Position numbers and translations under genes: made by a program. The notes under the pieces were generated by a model. It was not told the DNA's origin. It made no database searches and was given only the letters and a program-made list of their open reading frames with translations. From NCBI GenBank assembly GCA_965119665.1, contig OZ221974.1, forward strand, positions 1-64,000: a DNA stretch of 64,000 bases, in the 5' to 3' direction. Below are positions 61,843 through 64,000 of the stretch, piece by piece. The stretch is from Dialister sp900541485 (lineage in GTDB: Bacteria; Bacillota; Negativicutes; Veillonellales; Dialisteraceae). Within the stretch, counting starts at the first letter, position 1. Every line of letters starts with the position of its first letter.

Positions 61843-61919
61843 GGCCCGGTGGTGTAGTGGTCTAACATGCCGCCCTGTCACGGCGGAGATCGTCAGTTCA
61901 AATCTGATCCGGGTCGCCA
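61843..61919 (+). tRNA. tRNA-Asp (GTC)
   Basis: 77 bases with acceptor GGCCCGG/CCGGGTC, anticodon stem CCGCC/GGCGG around loop CTGTCAC (anticodon GTC), a T loop TTCAAAT and encoded CCA. First of four tRNAs in one transcript. Confidence 0.96.
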
Positions 61920-61921
61920 GT

Positions 61922-61996
61922 GCGGAAGTAGCTCAGTGGTAGAGCACAACCTTGCCAAGGTTGGGGTCGCGGGTTCGAGTCCCGTTTTCCGCTCCA
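61922..61996 (+). tRNA. tRNA-Gly (GCC)
   Basis: 75 bases with acceptor GCGGAAG/TTTCCGC, anticodon stem CAACC/GGTTG around loop TTGCCAA (anticodon GCC), T arm GCGGG-TTCGAGT-CCCGT and encoded CCA. Confidence 0.96.
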
Positions 61997-61999
61997 TAT

Positions 62000-62073
62000 G
62001 GCGGCATAGCCAAGCGGTAAGGCAGAGGTCTGCAAAACCTTTATCTCCGGTTCGATTCCGGATGCCGCCTCCA
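62000..62073 (+). tRNA. tRNA-Cys (GCA)
   Basis: 74 bases with acceptor GGCGGCA/TGCCGCC, loop CTGCAAA (anticodon GCA), T loop TTCGATT and encoded CCA. Confidence 0.96.
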
Positions 62074-62103
62074 TATTTGTCTGCTTAATTGAAAGTTATA
62101 TAT

Positions 62104-62192
62104 GCCGGGGTGGCGGAACTGGCAGACGCAAGGGACTTAAAATCCCTCGAATCGTGAGATTCGTACCGGTTCGATTCCGGTCCTCGGCACCA
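62104..62192 (+). tRNA. tRNA-Leu (TAA)
   Basis: 89 bases, class II with a long variable arm (CGAATCGTGAGATTCG region). Acceptor GCCGGGG/CCTCGGC, loop CTTAAAA (anticodon TAA), encoded CCA. It differs from the tRNA-Leu(CAA) half used as prophage site at 24,705. Confidence 0.96.
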
Positions 62193-62197
62193 AAAGA

Positions 62198-62227
62198 AAA
62201 ACTGTTGCGTAAGGCAACAGTTTTTTT
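62198..62227. terminator. Terminator of the tRNA cluster
   Basis: AAACTGTTGC pairs with GCAACAGTTT around GTAAG, with A and T runs. It lies between convergent units (tRNAs on +, ybaK on -) and can serve both. Confidence 0.92.
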
Positions 62228-62250
62228 ATGTTTTCAAAAATATGAAATTC

Positions 62251-62733
62251 CTACATTTGAATAATGTTTGCTGCTTTAGCAGATGTGAAAGCAAGAAAAT
62301 CCTTGGAATTGATTATTATTTGCTGTCCCCTCTGTCCGGCGCTAATACTTATTTCCTTATGATTATTTATAGAAATATCTATATATGTGGGAAATGTTTT
62401 CTTCATTCCGATAGGGGAGCAGCCACCGCGTAAGTAACCGGTTAAATGGAATAAATCTTTTACATGAACCATTTCCAGCTTTTTATTCCCGCTTATTTTA
62501 GCGGCTTCTTTTAAGTTTAATTCTTTCTCGGAAGGAAGACAAAAAACAACCGGGCCTGTTTTATCTCCTTTAGTCACAATTGTTTTAAATACCATGTCAG
62601 GGTCATAGCCCAATGCTTCAGCTGCATGAACTCCGGACAAATCATTGATTTCATATTCATATGATTTTGCTTTATAGGATATATTTGCTTTATCCAGTAT
62701 ACGCATGACATTTGTTTTCTTTATTTTTTTCAT
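62251..62733 (-). CDS. ybaK: Cys-tRNA(Pro)/Cys-tRNA(Cys) deacylase YbaK/EbsC type
   Basis: A 160-aa trans-editing enzyme and the only gene clearly on the minus strand. It hydrolyses Cys mischarged on tRNA(Pro). Family parts: KTNVMRILDKANISYKAKSY, SGVHAAEALGYDPDMVFKTI, FCLPSEKELNLKEAAKISGN (with the catalytic-type Lys region) and YLRGGCSPIGMKKTFPTYID. The ribosome-binding site aaaggag is read on the minus strand. It is convergent with the tRNA cluster that includes tRNA-Cys. Confidence 0.94.
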   Translation of the reverse strand: MKKIKKTNVMRILDKANISYKAKSYEYEINDLSGVHAAEALGYDPDMVFKTIVTKGDKTGPVVFCLPSEKELNLKEAAKISGNKKLEMVHVKDLFHLTGYLRGGCSPIGMKKTFPTYIDISINNHKEISISAGQRGQQIIINSKDFLAFTSAKAANIIQM

Positions 62734-62752
62734 GTTGAAACTCCTTTATTTC

Positions 62753-62781
62753 AAAATACGTACAGGAGCTGAATTTGTCAA
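62753..62781 (-). promoter_or_regulatory. Promoter of ybaK (minus strand)
   Basis: On the minus strand TTGACA (plus-strand 62776-62781) and TATTTT (62753-62758) with a 17-base spacer, about 20 bases before the start codon. Confidence 0.75.
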
Positions 62782-62871
62782 GTTTCATATATTTAATTTT
62801 TGCAGATTGAGAGAAGAAGGCTATAAGACGCATCTTTTTGAAAAAATAAATAGGTAAAGAATGATATAATA

Positions 62872-62880
62872 AAAGAAATA
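62872..62880 (+). promoter_or_regulatory. Extended -10 promoter of the OLD-family gene
   Basis: TGATATAAT (TATAAT 62875-62880), 20 bases before the start; no clear -35. Confidence 0.6.
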
Positions 62881-62899
62881 AAGCGGAATGGGTGATCAC

Positions 62900-64000
62900 A
62901 TGTATATATCGGATGTAAGAATAGAAAATTATCGTACCTTCGAAGATGTAGAATTTCATTTTGACAGCCGTGCTAATTATATCGTGGGAGATAATAATAT
63001 CGGGAAAACTAATTTTTTGAGTTTTCTGAAAAGTACAACTCACGGATATGGATTCCGGGAAGATGATTTTTTAGATAAGGATAAGGCTATCCGGGTTTTT
63101 TTCACGCTTTCATCAGAAGATATGGGCACGGAACAATTAGCACATATTGAGCTTCGTCAGGAGGTATGGGAGGTTGTGCCGCAACTTATCAATTCTGATA
63201 CGGGCGAAAAGCTTCCGCTGGAATATATGCGAAGTCTTTTTTATCTTGAGTATGCAGTGGATGATATTCCCCGTAATATGGTAACCGAAGAAGAATTGAA
63301 AAAAATACTTCATCTGTACAAGGACTATTTTTCATCAGGAACGGAAGCTATTCATGAAGCAGAAAAAATACTGGAAGACCGCGGATATTCCGTCTCTTTT
63401 TCTAAGGATGCCGATAAAGCGGCCGCCCAGTTATTACAATTGGTGTTTGGGACAGAGCAAAACGATACGGCTTTGAGCGGTACTATGAAGCTTATGTTTG
63501 CTATGGCTTCACACTTACTCATTTGCCTTCAAGAGAAGAAGAAAAGTAAGGCAATTCCTTTTGAACATATTATTGTTTATGACAAACATGGAAGATCCTT
63601 TTTTCCTCTTTTAGTCAGTATTGATGAACCGGAAATTCATCTTCATCCTTATCTTCAAAGAGCCGTATTGTCTTTTTTGCGCGCTATATTAAATAATGAA
63701 GATTCTTTTTTCAAAAGTATTGTGCAGAAAACTTTAGGCGTTTATGGCTTAGATGGGCAATTGTTTGTTGTTACGCACTCCACAGATGCACTGGTGGATG
63801 ATTACCGGCAAATTATTCGTTTATACCGGGATAAAGAAAAGCATGTGAAAGTGGCTTGCGGTGTAACATTTCATTTTGATAGTGAGATAGAAAAGCATTT
63901 GATTATGCATTTTCCGGAAGTTAAGGAAGCGTTATACTCCAAGTGTGCCATATTGGTAGAAGGGGAAACAGAATATGGTGCATTTCCGTATTTTGCCCAT
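62900..64000 (+). CDS. OLD-family ATP-dependent endonuclease (partial, runs off window)
   Basis: The frame is open for 367 codons to the window edge. The N-terminal ABC/SMC-like ATPase starts MYISDVRIENYRTFEDVEFH with Walker A GDNNIGKT (residues 30-37). The signature and Walker B side follow (VSIDEPEIHLHPYLQ, about 240), then FVVTHSTDAL. The TOPRIM nuclease domain begins at about residue 350 (AILVEGETEYGAF, E354). OLD proteins cut DNA and include phage-defence members such as GajA of Gabija, as well as unlinked housekeeping-like copies. The partner gene, if any, would be beyond the window. Divergent from ybaK. Confidence 0.9.
   Translation, partial: MYISDVRIENYRTFEDVEFHFDSRANYIVGDNNIGKTNFLSFLKSTTHGYGFREDDFLDKDKAIRVFFTLSSEDMGTEQLAHIELRQEVWEVVPQLINSDTGEKLPLEYMRSLFYLEYAVDDIPRNMVTEEELKKILHLYKDYFSSGTEAIHEAEKILEDRGYSVSFSKDADKAAAQLLQLVFGTEQNDTALSGTMKLMFAMASHLLICLQEKKKSKAIPFEHIIVYDKHGRSFFPLLVSIDEPEIHLHPYLQRAVLSFLRAILNNEDSFFKSIVQKTLGVYGLDGQLFVVTHSTDALVDDYRQIIRLYRDKEKHVKVACGVTFHFDSEIEKHLIMHFPEVKEALYSKCAILVEGETEYGAFPYFAH

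Noticed and set aside
1..64000. CRISPR array or insertion sequence
   Set aside because: No regularly spaced repeats, transposase or terminal repeats were seen.

Overview
The window joins the structural and lysis half of a short-tailed (podovirus-type) prophage (about 1-24,760) to a block of conserved housekeeping genes (about 25,400-62,730). It ends inside an OLD-family nuclease gene. The host looks like a diderm Firmicute of the Negativicutes, most like Dialister or a relative. It has Firmicutes-style gene sets (gatCAB, pcrA-ligA, uvrBAC, pnp-dut-nudix, rpsU-yqeY, family II pyrophosphatase) together with an RND (AcrAB-type) efflux pump, which needs an outer membrane. The placement is inferred from gene content; there is no 16S rRNA in the window.

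Prophage, all on the + strand: tail-fibre gene broken at a G7 tract (1-936), accessory fibre (949), holin (1462), small and large terminase (2103-3943), small portal-linked protein, portal, Bbp19-like protein, scaffold, major capsid, Bbp16-like cement protein, small HeH/LEM-like protein, adaptor and nozzle tail-tube proteins, GNAT-like protein, and three internal virion/ejection proteins. These last are a gp14-like protein, a lytic transglycosylase and a 2697-aa polyvalent protein with BECR-nuclease-like and HExxH metallopeptidase-like regions. A GH25 endolysin and two nearly coextensive spanin-like ORFs in different frames follow. The gene order is that of the Bordetella BPP-1/T7 structural lineage. 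The prophage ends at the 3' half of a tRNA-Leu(CAA) gene (24,705-24,760) followed by the tRNA's own terminator, which marks an attachment site. The other attachment site, integrase and early genes must lie left of the window.

Host block: thrC with a TVP38/TMEM64 membrane protein, YhcH family protein, RND adaptor and pump, Mn-dependent pyrophosphatase, pcrA-ligA, gatCAB with an uncharacterised membrane protein, uvrB-uvrA-uvrC, a PadR regulator, rpmF, a TrpXYZ-like ABC importer with two binding proteins, rpsO, pnp-dut-nudix, mtaB-HIT, rpsU-yqeY, a 631-aa glutamine synthetase behind a leader terminator, a tRNA cluster (Asp-Gly-Cys-Leu), and ybaK on the minus strand. Many transcription units end in clear intrinsic terminators. 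Several begin at an extended -10 (TGnTATAAT) rather than a good -35.

The most unusual items are the nested spanin pair sharing one ribosome-binding site, the polyvalent ejection protein with an internal two-tier hairpin, the slippery G7 break in the tail fibre, a probable leaderless mtaB mRNA, and the terminator between the glnA promoter and its start codon.
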